64,000 bases of DNA, from the NCBI GenBank assembly GCA_016720655.1, contig JADKKE010000032.1, forward strand, positions 558,001 to 622,000. Reading direction: 5' to 3'. The notes under the pieces were generated by a model. That model searched no databases, was not told where the DNA came from, and worked only from the letters and a program-made list of their open reading frames with translations. A program made the translations under genes and the position numbers. This DNA comes from Bacteroidota bacterium (GTDB lineage: Bacteria; Bacteroidota; Bacteroidia; AKYH767-A; 2013-40CM-41-45). Of the stretch, positions 53,248 through 63,126 are shown in pieces (position 1 is the first letter of the stretch; each line of letters starts with the position of its first letter).

Positions 53248-53565
53248 TTATTTAATGAATTTCATAAAATTGAATATTTTTCTCTTACTCAGATACACAA
53301 GATCCTTCTCGCAAGCATATGCTTCACGTTCGAAAATAATATTTCGATAGGCGATTTTGTGATTGCGATAGAGAATGAGATTAATAAGGTAATGTGTGAA
53401 ATAGAAGAAATAAAAAAAGATGAGGAACAATTCTTTCTGTTGACGAATATGAATTCGTTCATGATTCAGCAAAACCGGATCGGATTTAAATTCTCGCTTG
53501 ATAAAAATAAATGGCCAGAGGGCGATTCCGGAAATTCTCAGTGAACTCAAATAAATGATTTTCAA
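53248..53565 (-). CDS. Small putative membrane metalloprotein with HExxH motif
   Basis: Protein of 105 aa, basic and hydrophobic. It carries HERIHIRQQKELF (HExxH, about residues 35–39), a hydrophobic segment just after it (LFLIFFYFFYFTHYLINLILY, about 47–67), and EREAYACEKD (about 79–88), where a Glu could be the third zinc ligand. This order (HExxH, helix, E-x-E-A) recalls minimal metallopeptidases of the M48/M56 type. Activity is not established. Its start overlaps the gpmI stop by 4 nt (ATGA), so the two are coupled, though no biochemical link is known. Confidence 0.75.
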   Translation of the reverse strand: MKIIYLSSLRISGIALWPFIFIKREFKSDPVLLNHERIHIRQQKELFLIFFYFFYFTHYLINLILYRNHKIAYRNIIFEREAYACEKDLVYLSKRKIFNFMKFIK

Positions 53566-55118
53566 TTCAGTTTTCTCTCAGAATTGATTGGAAGCTTCGC
53601 TTCAACTAAGACCTTTCCTGTCATTTCTGATGGAATTTCCAATCCAAGAAGTGTTAGAATGGTAGGCGCCAGATCTGCCAATCGGCCCTTGCTGATTTTC
53701 TTGTAATCATCGTCGATCAAAAATAATGGAACGGGGTTCGTAGTATGTGCTGTATTCGGTGACCCATCTTCATTGACCATGTAATCAGCATTCCCGTGAT
53801 CGGCAGTGATCAAAAAGGAATAGCCATTTTTTCTGCCGGTATCAACAACACGTTGAACACAGGTGTCAACAGTTTCAACTGCCCGGATGACAGCTTCAAA
53901 TATGCCGGTGTGACCCACCATATCTGCATTTGCAAAATTGAGACAGACAAAATCTGCTTCTCCCTTTTCGAGCTCTGAACAAATTGCATCTGTGACTTCG
54001 CGAGCGCTCATTTCGGGTTGAAGATCATAGGTTGCTACTTTCGGGGATGGAATCATGATCCGATTTTCACCGGGAAACGGAGCTTCTCGCCCTCCGGAAA
54101 AGAAGAAAGTAACATGTGGGTACTTTTCTGTTTCGGCAATTCGAATTTGATGTTTTCCTGCATTGGCGACTACTTCTCCAAGTGTATTTTTAAGATTGTC
54201 TTTGTCATAAATAACATGAACATTCTGAAAAGTATCATCGTAATTGGTCATTGTGACATAATAGAGATCCATCCTGTGCATGTTTTGCTCATGAAAGTCC
54301 TTTTGCGTCAGAGCAACGGTAATTTCTCTGCATCGATCAGTGCGGAAGTTAAAGCAAAGCACTGCATCACCGGGTTCAATGAGCCCGAGTGGCTGTTCAA
54401 ATTGATCCACTGCGACTATAGGCTTAATAAATTCATCGGTTACTCCGGAAGTATACGAATCGTTCAAAGACGCAATGACATCTTTAGTTTTCAGTCCCTT
54501 TCCATTTACGAGTAAGTCATATGCTTCTCGGATTCTTTCCCAACGTTTATCACGATCCATTGCATAATACCGCCCAATCACAGATGCAATTTTTCCGGTT
54601 GATTTTTCAAGATGCAACTGAAGATTTTTTAAATACCCAAGCCCGCTTTTCGGATCAGTATCCCGTCCATCCATAAATGCATGGATCAACGGATTATTCA
54701 CGCCGTGTTCTTTTGCAATATCACAAAGTGCTTTCAGGTGATCGATGTGAGAATGAACACCGCCATCAGATACGAGTCCGATAAAATGAAGCTTCTTGTT
54801 ATTTTTCCTGACATAATTCAGCATGTCAAGAAGCACTGGATGAGAATGAATAGAACGGTCTTTGACAGCCAGATTCACTTTTACCAAATCCTGATACACC
54901 ACTCTCCCGGCTCCGATATTCAGGTGGCCGACTTCAGAATTTCCCATCTGCCCATCCGGCAAGCCTACATTTTCTCCGGAAGTGAGTAATTCGGAATTTG
55001 GGATACCCGCAAACATCGAACTTACAAAAGGAGTTTTTGACTTGTAGATGGCATTTGAATTGTTCTCAGGGCCTTTTCCCCATCCATCCATGATGATCAA
55101 TACGACTTTTTTTTTCAT
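53562..55118 (-). CDS. gpmI: 2,3-bisphosphoglycerate-independent phosphoglycerate mutase
   Basis: Glycolytic enzyme interconverting 3- and 2-phosphoglycerate, Mn2+-dependent, alkaline-phosphatase superfamily. The 518-aa product begins VVLIIMDGWGKGPENNSNAI with metal ligand Asp11. Phosphorylated Ser61 lies in MGNSEVGHLNIGAGR. The phosphotransferase insert has SDGGVHSHIDHL (about 118–129) and DGRDTDP. The second half carries NFANADMVGHTG and ITADHGNADYM metal sites. All motifs are standard. First gene of a two-gene unit with the small HExxH gene. Confidence 0.97.
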   Translation of the reverse strand: MKKKVVLIIMDGWGKGPENNSNAIYKSKTPFVSSMFAGIPNSELLTSGENVGLPDGQMGNSEVGHLNIGAGRVVYQDLVKVNLAVKDRSIHSHPVLLDMLNYVRKNNKKLHFIGLVSDGGVHSHIDHLKALCDIAKEHGVNNPLIHAFMDGRDTDPKSGLGYLKNLQLHLEKSTGKIASVIGRYYAMDRDKRWERIREAYDLLVNGKGLKTKDVIASLNDSYTSGVTDEFIKPIVAVDQFEQPLGLIEPGDAVLCFNFRTDRCREITVALTQKDFHEQNMHRMDLYYVTMTNYDDTFQNVHVIYDKDNLKNTLGEVVANAGKHQIRIAETEKYPHVTFFFSGGREAPFPGENRIMIPSPKVATYDLQPEMSAREVTDAICSELEKGEADFVCLNFANADMVGHTGIFEAVIRAVETVDTCVQRVVDTGRKNGYSFLITADHGNADYMVNEDGSPNTAHTTNPVPLFLIDDDYKKISKGRLADLAPTILTLLGLEIPSEMTGKVLVEAKLPINSERKLN

Positions 55119-55206
55119 ACTCGGTGCTCAGAATTAGAACCCTGTTAAAAATCAAACCGATTGTTCGCAAGAAGAACCTTACAGATTCTAAAATGTTTAG
55201 CGAATG

Positions 55207-55214
55207 CAAAATTA
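55207..55214 (-). promoter_or_regulatory. -7 box candidate for gpmI (TAATTTTG)
   Basis: Matches TAnnTTTG on the minus strand, 88 nt before the gpmI ATG, in the gap after the histidine kinase gene. No clear -33 element. Confidence 0.3.
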
Positions 55215-55276
55215 CAAAATTCAATCTGTAATTTAATCGTTCCAGAGGATTATTAGAGGCTCCCTTAAAAAAATCC

Positions 55277-56248
55277 TCAGGCAGGTTTAGCCGAAGGAGG
55301 GAACTGAATGCAGAAAATTGTACCGCTTGGTTTATTGTCCTTCACAAGAATATTTCCTTTGTGCCCTTTGACGATGTATTTAACGATGAATAAACCAAGT
55401 CCGGTGCCTTTCGTTTTCCTTGTTTCTTCATTTCCCAGACGGTAGAATTTCTTAAAAATTTTATCTTTTTCTTCAGACGGAATTCCCGGACCATGATCAC
55501 TGATACAAAGGGTTACTTTTTTGTCTTCAAGTTTTAAGTCGATTCCCAAGGGAGCATCTTTTGGCGAATATTTGAGGCTATTCTCGATCAGGTTTGAGAA
55601 CATCAGTGTCAGAGCGTTTTTATCTCCGCTGATATGAAGTCCCTCTTCAATATGTGTTTCAAATTTTGGTGGTTCAGGAACACTCTGGAGTTTTTGGATT
55701 TGAAGCCGCATCAAGGCCGAAAGATTGAGCTCCTCAAAACCAAAAGAATACCCTTTATGGTCAATCAAATTAGCCAAAAGAGCATTTTCAACAAGATTAT
55801 TAAGGCGTTCAGTGTCGTTAATTGCACTGTTTATAAATGATTTTTCTTTTTCCTTTTCAAGATCATGCCGCAAAATTGTTTGCAGATATAATTTAATCGA
55901 GGCAAGTGGGGACTTGAATTCATGAGTAATGGAAAGAAGGAAATTCTTTTGCTGTCGGGCGAGTGCCATTTCTTTTCGGATGGACCTTGCTGTAAGAATA
56001 CTTCCCCATGTAAGCAAAGCCAGAAACACACTGCCTTCACCGATAACCATCCAAAGTCGTTGGGAGTTTTTCTTCTCTAAATCATTGATCGCTTCCCTGG
56101 AGATTTCCGGTGTCTGAGCTTTTAGTTGAACGTTTTCAATCCGATGTTCATATACTTCACTATTGAGATCAACAAGTAAATAGGCCCACCAGCAAAACTG
56201 GAAGAGGACGTAGAAAGCAAGAATGGATAGAATTAAAAAGGGCCGCAT
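55277..56248 (-). CDS. Sensor histidine kinase without adjacent response regulator
   Basis: Membrane kinase of 323 aa. TM1 about 4–26, a short periplasmic part of some 45 residues, TM2 about 69–88. Then H-box ITHEFKSPLASIK (His about 109), N-box NLIENSLKYS, G1 DHGPGIP, and G2 GTGLGLFIVK near residue 286. No HAMP. No response regulator gene adjoins it here; its upstream neighbours are a small membrane protein and the giant PKD surface protein, on the same strand and closely spaced, so it may be expressed with them. Partner regulator unknown. Confidence 0.9.
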   Translation of the reverse strand: MRPFLILSILAFYVLFQFCWWAYLLVDLNSEVYEHRIENVQLKAQTPEISREAINDLEKKNSQRLWMVIGEGSVFLALLTWGSILTARSIRKEMALARQQKNFLLSITHEFKSPLASIKLYLQTILRHDLEKEKEKSFINSAINDTERLNNLVENALLANLIDHKGYSFGFEELNLSALMRLQIQKLQSVPEPPKFETHIEEGLHISGDKNALTLMFSNLIENSLKYSPKDAPLGIDLKLEDKKVTLCISDHGPGIPSEEKDKIFKKFYRLGNEETRKTKGTGLGLFIVKYIVKGHKGNILVKDNKPSGTIFCIQFPPSAKPA

Positions 56249-56285
56249 TTGCAGCCCTAAAGTAAGAAGATTCTCTTACATTTTC

Positions 56286-56711
56286 TTATTCAGCATTTTT
56301 TTGCTGTTCATCGTTTTGGTCTAATTTTCGAATCGAAAGAAACTTTCTTTTATTTCCGATACTATACCCAACCAAAACCTTGCTTTTTAATATTTCTTTT
56401 GGCCTTATTGAAAGATCCTTTTCAGAATGTACTTCTGTGATATCAAGATTCACGATTTGTTTCGTGTGGAAGCTGGAAACGAGTTCACGTTGTTCATCGC
56501 TGAGCTTTACCTTGAATCTCGTTTCATCAATCCAGACCTCTTCAAAAATCATTTCATCGGACGACTTTTTTGTTTCTACCTGAATTTCATAAATGATTTT
56601 GGTACCATCAGCTGCCATTAAAATTTTTTTCATCGTCGCTTTCAGGACTTTGAAATGGCGGTATTTGAAAAAAGTTCTATAGATGTACGATGTAAGTACG
56701 ATCAATGTCAT
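56286..56711 (-). CDS. Small protein with N-terminal membrane segment, function unknown
   Basis: Predicted protein of 141 aa. The N-terminal stretch (TLIVLTSYIYRTFFKYRHF) may be a short TM anchor followed by basic residues. The rest is soluble, with alternating β-strand and charged segments (KIIYEIQVETKK, EEVWIDETRFKVKLSDEQRELV, IVNLDITEVHS) and an acidic tail (QNDEQQKNAE). No known domain recognised. It starts 14 nt after the stop of the PKD giant and ends 37 nt before the histidine kinase, so it sits in the same transcription unit. Confidence 0.65.
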   Translation of the reverse strand: MTLIVLTSYIYRTFFKYRHFKVLKATMKKILMAADGTKIIYEIQVETKKSSDEMIFEEVWIDETRFKVKLSDEQRELVSSFHTKQIVNLDITEVHSEKDLSIRPKEILKSKVLVGYSIGNKRKFLSIRKLDQNDEQQKNAE

Positions 56712-56725
56712 AAAGGGAAAGGGGT

Positions 56726-59700
56726 TTATTCCTGATAATCGTACTGAAGCTGATTGCCATCAACTTGTCTGAGGATTTGCCAATGACCTGTTTCATCAAG
56801 CTTCTCCAGGATATAGTATTCAACGCCTTGTTCCCAGCCTTTGTAAGGTGTCCATTCCAAATGTACCTGACGGGCTTCATTCATTTCTCCCCGAAGAAGG
56901 ACAGTGGAAGTAATCGGGCTCAGGTCCTCAGTGATGTCGCAAGTGTTGATCACCAGAATTTTGTAGAAGTAATGATTGCTTTGAACATCCACATTATAAT
57001 CTGCATAATCGGTTTGAACAGCCGGGACTGTACCAACATAATTGAAGTTGGCATTGTCAATGGAACGGTAAATATCGAATTGTGCGATTTTTTCAGGATG
57101 CACAACCGGTTGTTTCCATTCGGTGAGCACAAACTGGTTTTCAACGACCGTAGATCGTACGACATCCACCACCTGGTTTGCCAATGTGTTCAATGGAATT
57201 GTTACGGAAGTGTCGCTGTATGAAATATAATTGGTACCACACAAATCCGTTGCTTTGATTTTGTACGAATAAGGATGTGGACAATCAAACGTTGTGTCCG
57301 TAAAATTCAGCGAATCAGGAGGGACCGTTGCAAGGTATTGCGGAGTTTCTCCGGGCTCACATCGGTAGATTTCATAACTGCTCACCGGACAACCTGCATA
57401 CGGAGTCCAGCTTACAAAAATGTCTTGTCCTTGTCGTTGCGATGAGACATTAATTGTCGTGTGTGCTGTGAGCTGATCGAGAGGAATTGTATTTCCGCAA
57501 ATGTCAAGCGCCTGTACTTTGTATGTATAACTGTTACGGAGTGTATTCAGGCCTGAATCAACAAATGTATTTTCCAATGCAAAACCTGTATTCGGAATAG
57601 TGGTTTCTGTGAATATGGATTCGTAATAATTTGTGTTCTGGTTCAGTCTGTATAAGACATAGGCAGCAAGGTCAATGGCCGGATTGTTTTCCCACTTGAT
57701 CTCGACAGTAGTATTCGATGTAACGGATACACTATATATTTTTGTCTCTTGTGGAGGTAAAGTATCAAGTACATGGATCATTGCCGGAAAGGAAATTGAA
57801 TCCATGCATCCATTAAAATTCGTGACAGTGAGGCTTACAGTGTAGAAGCCGGGTGTTTGATAGGTGATGGTTGGATGCTGACTTGTTGAAGTCTGACCAT
57901 CGCCAAAATCCCAGAAGTAAGCAGAGGAATTCACATTGGTGGTTCCATTGAAGAAATTAACCTGGAATGGTGCACATCCCTGAGTAGCTCCGGCTGTGAA
58001 TGCTGCGACAGGGGAAGGCAGGACCCGAACCGGTTGAGCAGTCGTGAATGTATCGGCGCAACCATATGCATTCGAAGCAATCAATTGGACAGCAAAGATT
58101 CCATCATCCATAAACAGATGTGTTGGATTCATGGTGGTTGATGTGTTGCCATCACCAAAGTCCCAAAACGAAGTTGTATTCCCGATTGAAGTATTGTTAA
58201 ACGTAGCAGAATACGGCTGACATCCGCCTATATTTCCTGTTGTATACTGCGCGATCGGTGTTGGATGAACAATAATTTTCTGAGGCAATTCGAAAAATGA
58301 ACTGCAACCGGCAGTGTCTTTGGTTACAAGTGAAACAGAGAATGTGCCTGTATCCTGAAATACATGGCCGGGATGCTGCGCGTAATCTGCATAACCATCT
58401 CCAAAACTCCAGTTCCATTCAATTGCATCACGGCTATGATCTGTGAAATTAACATTGAACGGTGCACAGCCCTCAAAAACATCTGCACTAAAGTCTGTGA
58501 TTGGACCCAGTACACGAATGTAATCCGGCATGTGAAGTGTGTCTGAACATCCGGCATTGCTTGCAACAATCAATGAGACGGAATACAAGCCCGGACTATT
58601 ATAAATATGAGAAGGATTGCTGTTGGTAGAAGTTGTACTATCGCCAAAATCCCAGAGGTAAGAATCTGCATCCACTGACAAATCTGTGAAATTCACAAGC
58701 GATGGAGCACACGCGTAACGATCCGGTGTGACCAGCCCTGCAATAGGTTCACGAGCATGAATCATCGCCTGCATGTACAATGTGTCTGTACAACCACCAT
58801 ATGCTGCTGAAGCCTGAACGATGAGTTTTACGTCGTAATTACCGGCCTGAGTATAGGTGTGATCAGGAGAAAAGTCAGTGGTAGTAGTGCCATCTCCAAA
58901 ATCCCAGAAATAGTTTGTCCCCGATAAGGAACTGTTGTTAAAATGTACAATCATTGGAATACAACCTGTATCCAGTGATGCATCAAAACGTGCAAGCAAC
59001 GGGGATGGCGGTGGACTCAAAGCAGTATCTCTGCATCCGTTAATATCGACAATTGCGAGTGAAACAACTTGTCCTGTATAGTCATTGAAAGTATACAATG
59101 GATTTTGAACATCAGAAGTATCGCCTGTTCCAAAATCCCATGACCAACTTACAGCATTCGCACTTAGATCTGTAAATTGAATATCGAATGGCATGCAAAT
59201 ACTATTTCCACTTGAAATGAAATCCGCATGTGCCGTGTCTACACGAATATATTGCGGGTAATTTAGTGTGCTGGAACAGTTACCACGGAAAATAGTAAGT
59301 GAAACATCGTAATGCCCGGGATCCATGTATGCATGAATCGGATGCTCCAAAGATGAAATCGTGCCATCTCCAAAGTCCCAGAGATATGAATCCGCATTGG
59401 TTGATTGGTTGACAAATTGAATATTTATTGCATTGCATCCCTGCCGTCCGGTAGTCGTTGTGAAATTCACTTCCGGTAAACTGACAGTGATTGGAGGGTT
59501 AACCTGGAACGTCTGCGAACAACCAGCCTGATCAGTTACTGTTAATGTCGTCGTAAAGATTCCTTCCGTTGTATAAACATGTTTTGGTGACTCGAGTGTT
59601 GACGTATTTCCGTCTCCGAAATTCCAAAGATAGGAGCTGTAATTTGTCAGACTTGTATAAAAATCTACAGTGTCTAATCCGCACATTTCTGTTTCACTCG

Positions 59701-62524
59701 CAAGCAAAGGACTAATGAAATTGGAATAAATACTTGATGATATTGCATCCGTACATCCCATTGTATCGGTCACAGTTTGTGTGATGATGTAATTGGGCAT
59801 TCCACTGTTGTAAATATGTGTTGGACTTGACGTTGAAGAGGTATCGCCATCACCAAATTCCCATTCCCAGGTAAATGCGTTTTGGGAAGTATCCGTAAAC
59901 GCGACTTCAGTGGTACTGCAACTGGCTGTTTGGGTGATGATAAACCCGGCTCTGGGCCCTGCCACACGAACAATACTATCCATTTGGAATACTTGAACAA
60001 TTCCCAGTGTGTCTGTAGTAGTTAGGCTGACAGTATAAATACCGGCATGATCATACATGTGATTCGGAAATTGCATTGCTGATGTATCCCCGTCTCCAAA
60101 ATCCCAGTGCCATACGACAGATCCTGGAATAACATTGGTGAAATTCACTGTTAATGGAGCACAACCTTGTTGAACTTCAGGGATCCCCGGATTGCCGGTT
60201 GGTACAGATGATGTATCCGGTGTTCCGAAATTGAATGGTGGCGGATCGTAAAATAATGTGCAGAGACCATTTGAGATGGTCAGTGTTACGTTGTAGTTGC
60301 CATTTTGCTGGTAGATATGAAACGGATCTTCAAGAGTAGACGTTGTACTGTCTCCGAAGTCCCATATCCAGGAAGTAGCTCCAACTGAGTTCGCATAAAA
60401 TTGTACCGGCATCGGAAATGTTGTTCCTTGTGGAATGCCATAAAAATGTGCGCCGAAAGGAGCAAAGTAAACACTATTACTTTGCATGGTTGAATAGGTG
60501 CAACCATCCGCAGTAGTCACGGAAAGAGACACACTATGATATCCCGGTGTTGCAAAAACATGAGAAGGATTCGGATCTGTGGATGTTGTTCCATCTCCAA
60601 AATCCCAGAACCAGGAGACAGCATTCAAAGAGGTGTCGGTAAATATCGCTTCATACGGTGGACATATCGATGCAGTATGAGTGAAACCTGCATAGCCTCC
60701 CCGGATATCAAATGTTTCAAACGTATTAATCGTTTGAACACAGCCGCCGCCGGCAGAAGTTGTTGTAAGTGAGACTGTATAGAATCCTGGAATCCGGTAA
60801 GTATGGACAGGGTTTTGTGATGTTGACGTCGTTCCATCTCCGAAATCCCAGAGCCAGGATATGGCTCCAATTGTTGCGTCTGTAAATTGAGAAGTGAGTG
60901 GAGCGCAACCAACAATTGTTGGCGGCGGAATGTAATTTGCTGCAGGATTAACAGTACGTATATAGGAAACCTTTCTCAAGGTGTCCGAACATCCAAGGGA
61001 ATCTGTCACAATCAATGTAACATCAAAATTTCCTGCTGAATTGTAAGTGTGACTTGGATTCTGTTGAGTTGAACTTCCTCCGTCACCGAAATTCCATAAG
61101 TAATTCAATCCTGTCCCCGGTGAGAATGCAGAGAAAGAAACATCGAGTGGTGGACAGCCTATGCGTGGAGAAGCTGTAAAAAGGGCTTCTGTAGAAGTTA
61201 CCTTGATTATATTTCGATAGACAATACTCTTAATACAACCGGTGGCACTCCAGCATTTTAGTGTAACATCAAATGTTCCACTATTTGTATAGACATGTGT
61301 TGGGTTAATCGATAATGAATTTGTACCGTCACCAAAAAACCATTGGCAACCGACAAAATTTTGTGATGTGTTTGTAAATTGAACCGATAAAGGTCCGCAA
61401 CCAACACTATTCGTGTAAATAAAACTCGCTGTTGGTTTGATGCCGGCTACAATTAAATTTGGTTTGCGTACAGTATCCGTACATCCTGTTGATGTACTTA
61501 CGATCAATGTAACGGTATAAACACCGGCATTTGTATAGGTATGAGATGGAGATAATGAAGTGGAAGTTGTTCCATCTCCAAAATCCCATGTATTTGAAAT
61601 GGTATTTGCATTGAGATTTGTGAAATTGACAATAATGGGAGCACAACCACTGTCTTCATCAACTGAGAAATTAGCCCAGTTGGAAACCCCGACATTGATT
61701 TGTGTCGGACTGTCAGCAGTATCTCGACAGCCAAATGAATTTGTAACCATCAAAGAAACATGGTACTGTCCGGCTGACGAATAAGTATGCGATGGGTTTG
61801 CTGAGGAAGATGTATTCCCATCACCAAATGACCAAAGCCAGGAACTTATATTGCTCCCTGAATTGCTAAACTGAAAGGATGTAGTCGGGTCACAACTGGC
61901 AGTTGTATTCGCGACGATGCTTGCATCCGGTTTTGGATAAATGGTGATGTATTGGTTCCGGATCCGAACATCCTGACAACCGAAAGCATTGGTTGCAATC
62001 AATGTTACCGTGAAACTTCCCGATTGATTGTAAACATGTGTAGGGTTAGCCTGTGTGGATGTGGTTCCATCTCCGAAATCCCATAAATAGGTAGATGCTC
62101 CTGTGGATGTATTACTAAATGTATAGGAATTATTATCCAGACAAGAAGCTACAGATGGAGTGGAGAAGTGAGCAGTTGGTTTGCCGATTACGGTAATGTA
62201 ATTTGTGTAAACGGCAGTATCAGAATTTCCGGCTCCATCATATGCAATCAGGGAGATAGTATATGTACCGGGAGTACTGTATAAATTTGTAGGGTTTGGA
62301 AGGGTGGATGTGTTTCCATTTCCCAGGTCCCAATAATACGAAACTGCACCCGTTGAAGTGCTCGTAAACTGAACACTTAATGGCGTACATCCGGTTGTCT
62401 GATCTGCTGTAAAGGAAGCAGTCGGCACCGCAAAAACCGAAATTCCGAACAGTGTCAGCGCTAGTGCCAACACCGGTGTCAGAATCGGTATTTTATTTCG
62501 TTTATTTTGCGTATTGGTTCCCAT
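56726..62524 (-). CDS. Giant surface protein with 19 PKD domains and 3.5 FN3 domains, no sorting domain
   Basis: Predicted exported protein of 1932 aa (start at 62524, MGTNTQNKRNKIPI; 18 further residues possible upstream). A hydrophobic signal (ILTPVLALALTLFGISVFAV) comes first. Nineteen PKD domains of about 80 residues follow, each with the strand WDFGDGxTSTxxNPxHxY and a Cys early and another late (GCxPL… , GCxDT). Then FN3 domains (VYRL…, YKVQALDICG, VSWTPYAGCPVSSYEIYRC, SYKIKATDLCG, YFYKILVINTCD). The last FN3 stops in mid-domain at 56726 (GNQLQYDYQE-stop). Homologues of this design usually end with a type B (CHU_C) T9SS domain, which is absent. Likely adhesin or matrix protein, possibly truncated. 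Confidence 0.85.
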   Translation of the reverse strand: MGTNTQNKRNKIPILTPVLALALTLFGISVFAVPTASFTADQTTGCTPLSVQFTSTSTGAVSYYWDLGNGNTSTLPNPTNLYSTPGTYTISLIAYDGAGNSDTAVYTNYITVIGKPTAHFSTPSVASCLDNNSYTFSNTSTGASTYLWDFGDGTTSTQANPTHVYNQSGSFTVTLIATNAFGCQDVRIRNQYITIYPKPDASIVANTTASCDPTTSFQFSNSGSNISSWLWSFGDGNTSSSANPSHTYSSAGQYHVSLMVTNSFGCRDTADSPTQINVGVSNWANFSVDEDSGCAPIIVNFTNLNANTISNTWDFGDGTTSTSLSPSHTYTNAGVYTVTLIVSTSTGCTDTVRKPNLIVAGIKPTASFIYTNSVGCGPLSVQFTNTSQNFVGCQWFFGDGTNSLSINPTHVYTNSGTFDVTLKCWSATGCIKSIVYRNIIKVTSTEALFTASPRIGCPPLDVSFSAFSPGTGLNYLWNFGDGGSSTQQNPSHTYNSAGNFDVTLIVTDSLGCSDTLRKVSYIRTVNPAANYIPPPTIVGCAPLTSQFTDATIGAISWLWDFGDGTTSTSQNPVHTYRIPGFYTVSLTTTSAGGGCVQTINTFETFDIRGGYAGFTHTASICPPYEAIFTDTSLNAVSWFWDFGDGTTSTDPNPSHVFATPGYHSVSLSVTTADGCTYSTMQSNSVYFAPFGAHFYGIPQGTTFPMPVQFYANSVGATSWIWDFGDSTTSTLEDPFHIYQQNGNYNVTLTISNGLCTLFYDPPPFNFGTPDTSSVPTGNPGIPEVQQGCAPLTVNFTNVIPGSVVWHWDFGDGDTSAMQFPNHMYDHAGIYTVSLTTTDTLGIVQVFQMDSIVRVAGPRAGFIITQTASCSTTEVAFTDTSQNAFTWEWEFGDGDTSSTSSPTHIYNSGMPNYIITQTVTDTMGCTDAISSSIYSNFISPLLASETEMCGLDTVDFYTSLTNYSSYLWNFGDGNTSTLESPKHVYTTEGIFTTTLTVTDQAGCSQTFQVNPPITVSLPEVNFTTTTGRQGCNAINIQFVNQSTNADSYLWDFGDGTISSLEHPIHAYMDPGHYDVSLTIFRGNCSSTLNYPQYIRVDTAHADFISSGNSICMPFDIQFTDLSANAVSWSWDFGTGDTSDVQNPLYTFNDYTGQVVSLAIVDINGCRDTALSPPPSPLLARFDASLDTGCIPMIVHFNNSSLSGTNYFWDFGDGTTTTDFSPDHTYTQAGNYDVKLIVQASAAYGGCTDTLYMQAMIHAREPIAGLVTPDRYACAPSLVNFTDLSVDADSYLWDFGDSTTSTNSNPSHIYNSPGLYSVSLIVASNAGCSDTLHMPDYIRVLGPITDFSADVFEGCAPFNVNFTDHSRDAIEWNWSFGDGYADYAQHPGHVFQDTGTFSVSLVTKDTAGCSSFFELPQKIIVHPTPIAQYTTGNIGGCQPYSATFNNTSIGNTTSFWDFGDGNTSTTMNPTHLFMDDGIFAVQLIASNAYGCADTFTTAQPVRVLPSPVAAFTAGATQGCAPFQVNFFNGTTNVNSSAYFWDFGDGQTSTSQHPTITYQTPGFYTVSLTVTNFNGCMDSISFPAMIHVLDTLPPQETKIYSVSVTSNTTVEIKWENNPAIDLAAYVLYRLNQNTNYYESIFTETTIPNTGFALENTFVDSGLNTLRNSYTYKVQALDICGNTIPLDQLTAHTTINVSSQRQGQDIFVSWTPYAGCPVSSYEIYRCEPGETPQYLATVPPDSLNFTDTTFDCPHPYSYKIKATDLCGTNYISYSDTSVTIPLNTLANQVVDVVRSTVVENQFVLTEWKQPVVHPEKIAQFDIYRSIDNANFNYVGTVPAVQTDYADYNVDVQSNHYFYKILVINTCDITEDLSPITSTVLLRGEMNEARQVHLEWTPYKGWEQGVEYYILEKLDETGHWQILRQVDGNQLQYDYQE

Positions 62525-62595
62525 GATTGAAAAAAGATTAATCCTCGTCCCGTTTAGGGTCCTTGCTCCGTAAAGCATCGACCAGAGGTTCAGGG

Positions 62596-63126
62596 TTATT
62601 TTACCTGAACCATCCGGTTGCTTTTGTCCATGAACAAGGGACTACTTTCCGGTGAAACCACTGTTTTTGGATCGGCTTGTGCGACCAGGTTTCCTTCATT
62701 ATTGATCTGTTTAATACGGTATTGAACAGTTCCGCTGATCGGCTTGCTGTCAACCCAGCTGTACAACAGCTCAAGTGGTGAACCAATACCTTCTTTGAGA
62801 CCTACTGGCTCGTATTCAGTACCGTCAATTGATCTTTCGATTACATAAATGCAATCCTCAGAATTTGATTTTGCTACCCAATTGATATAAACCTTACCGG
62901 AATTGAAGACCATAGTCTCTTTTACAAACTCCAGTTTTCCGGCTTCTTTTCCGGCTTTAGCAGGTTCCTGGGCAAAAGCACTGACTGCTGCAAACACTAA
63001 TACATAAAGGAGTACCAATTCCAACGCATACACGAAGAAGCGGTTAGAAGTAGCTTTCTCCTTAATGGAGCGCATTGCATCAGTAGGCTGCATTCCACTT
63101 AATGATCTTGAGATAGAAGTTTTCAT
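62596..63126 (-). CDS. Exported protein with a single FN3-like domain
   Basis: Protein of 176 aa. The N-region is long and polar (about 30 residues) before a hydrophobic segment (FFVYALELVLLYVLVFAAVSAFAQ, about 30–53) that ends in a cleavable AFA-Q site. About 75–160 form a β-sandwich of the type often found just before T9SS sorting domains: VYINWVAKSNSEDCIYVIERSIDGTEYEPVG, LYSWVDSKPISGTVQYRIKQINNEGNLV. Here that module stands alone with no sorting domain. It lies 71 nt upstream of the PKD giant on the same strand. A structural or accessory partner of the giant is plausible, by position only. Confidence 0.75.
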   Translation of the reverse strand: MKTSISRSLSGMQPTDAMRSIKEKATSNRFFVYALELVLLYVLVFAAVSAFAQEPAKAGKEAGKLEFVKETMVFNSGKVYINWVAKSNSEDCIYVIERSIDGTEYEPVGLKEGIGSPLELLYSWVDSKPISGTVQYRIKQINNEGNLVAQADPKTVVSPESSPLFMDKSNRMVQVK

